In this document: positions 62,288 to 64,000 of the stretch, piece by piece | Numbering within the stretch: position 1 is the first letter of the stretch | Layout: each line of letters opens with the position of its first letter | Origin: an uncultured Rhodospirillales bacterium | GTDB taxonomy: Bacteria; Pseudomonadota; Alphaproteobacteria; CACIAM-22H2 | Reading direction: 5' to 3' | Length of the DNA stretch: 64,000 nucleotides | Assembly (NCBI GenBank): GCA_937926175.1 | Contig: CALANV010000017.1 | Span: 41,761-105,760 of the forward strand | Notes under the pieces: generated by a model | Databases searched by the model: none | Told to the model about the DNA's origin: nothing | The model's input: only the letters and a program-made list of their open reading frames with translations | Translations under genes and position numbers: made by a program

Positions 62288-64000
<1,713 letters not shown>

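Overview
The window is GC-rich, densely packed chromosomal DNA. It most resembles an alphaproteobacterium, probably of the Rhodospirillales type. The reasons are a homologue of the alphaproteobacterial/mitochondrial complex I accessory protein NDUFS4, several periplasmic binding-protein import systems (two TRAP, one TctABC-type, one osmoprotectant ABC), an ExoD protein, and the translation cluster thrS-infC-rpmI-rplT-pheS-pheT. There is no phage, insertion sequence, CRISPR array or plasmid function. The taxonomic call is inference from gene content and style.

Left part (1-21 kb), catabolic and accessory. It opens with the end of a hydantoinase B gene, a D-threonine-aldolase-like PLP enzyme and a complete TRAP transporter, probably one operon for uptake and breakdown of a hydantoin or D-amino-acid-like compound. 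From 4.6 to 8.8 kb lie an epimerase-type SDR, a LysR regulator and a DltE-like SDR, each broken by one frameshift, with an intact AraC regulator among them. An azoreductase/LysR divergent pair, adenine deaminase, and a second TRAP operon headed by a GntR regulator and an RraA-type aldolase follow. Next come a glycosyltransferase/glycogen-debranching pair and a DegQ-like protease.

Middle (22-38 kb). Small genes (NDUFS4-like, an RNA polymerase omega-like protein, a rhodanese) precede a four-gene osmoprotectant ABC operon. After it comes a seven-gene minus-strand operon: Bug binding protein, leuC, leuD, leuB, tctB, tctA and an SDR, with a divergent LysR gene. LeuCDB enzymes between the parts of a carboxylate transporter suggest a catabolic, or at least substrate-linked, role rather than an ordinary leucine operon.

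Right part (38-64 kb), mostly housekeeping. It holds tRNA-Ser(GGA), a degenerate 8-bp tandem repeat, lepA, and a TetR/RND efflux locus with a clear palindromic operator over its promoter. A single-domain response regulator and the translation cluster follow; the cluster has an XRE regulator inserted between infC and rpmI. Two glycosyltransferases, a hydrolase, an SDR, a TPR protein, a GST, ExoD and the C-terminal part of glutamate synthase close the window.

Recurring architecture: in three separate import operons the binding-protein gene is followed directly by a GC-rich hairpin before the next gene, a plausible way to make more binding protein than membrane subunits. I saw no clearly new defence or mobile system. 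The most promising leads are the Bug-leuCDB-tctBA-SDR operon, the run of frameshifts at 4.6-8.8 kb, the start-codon-spanning inverted repeat of the LysR gene at 37.1 kb, the probable AUC start of infC, and the 8-bp repeat array.
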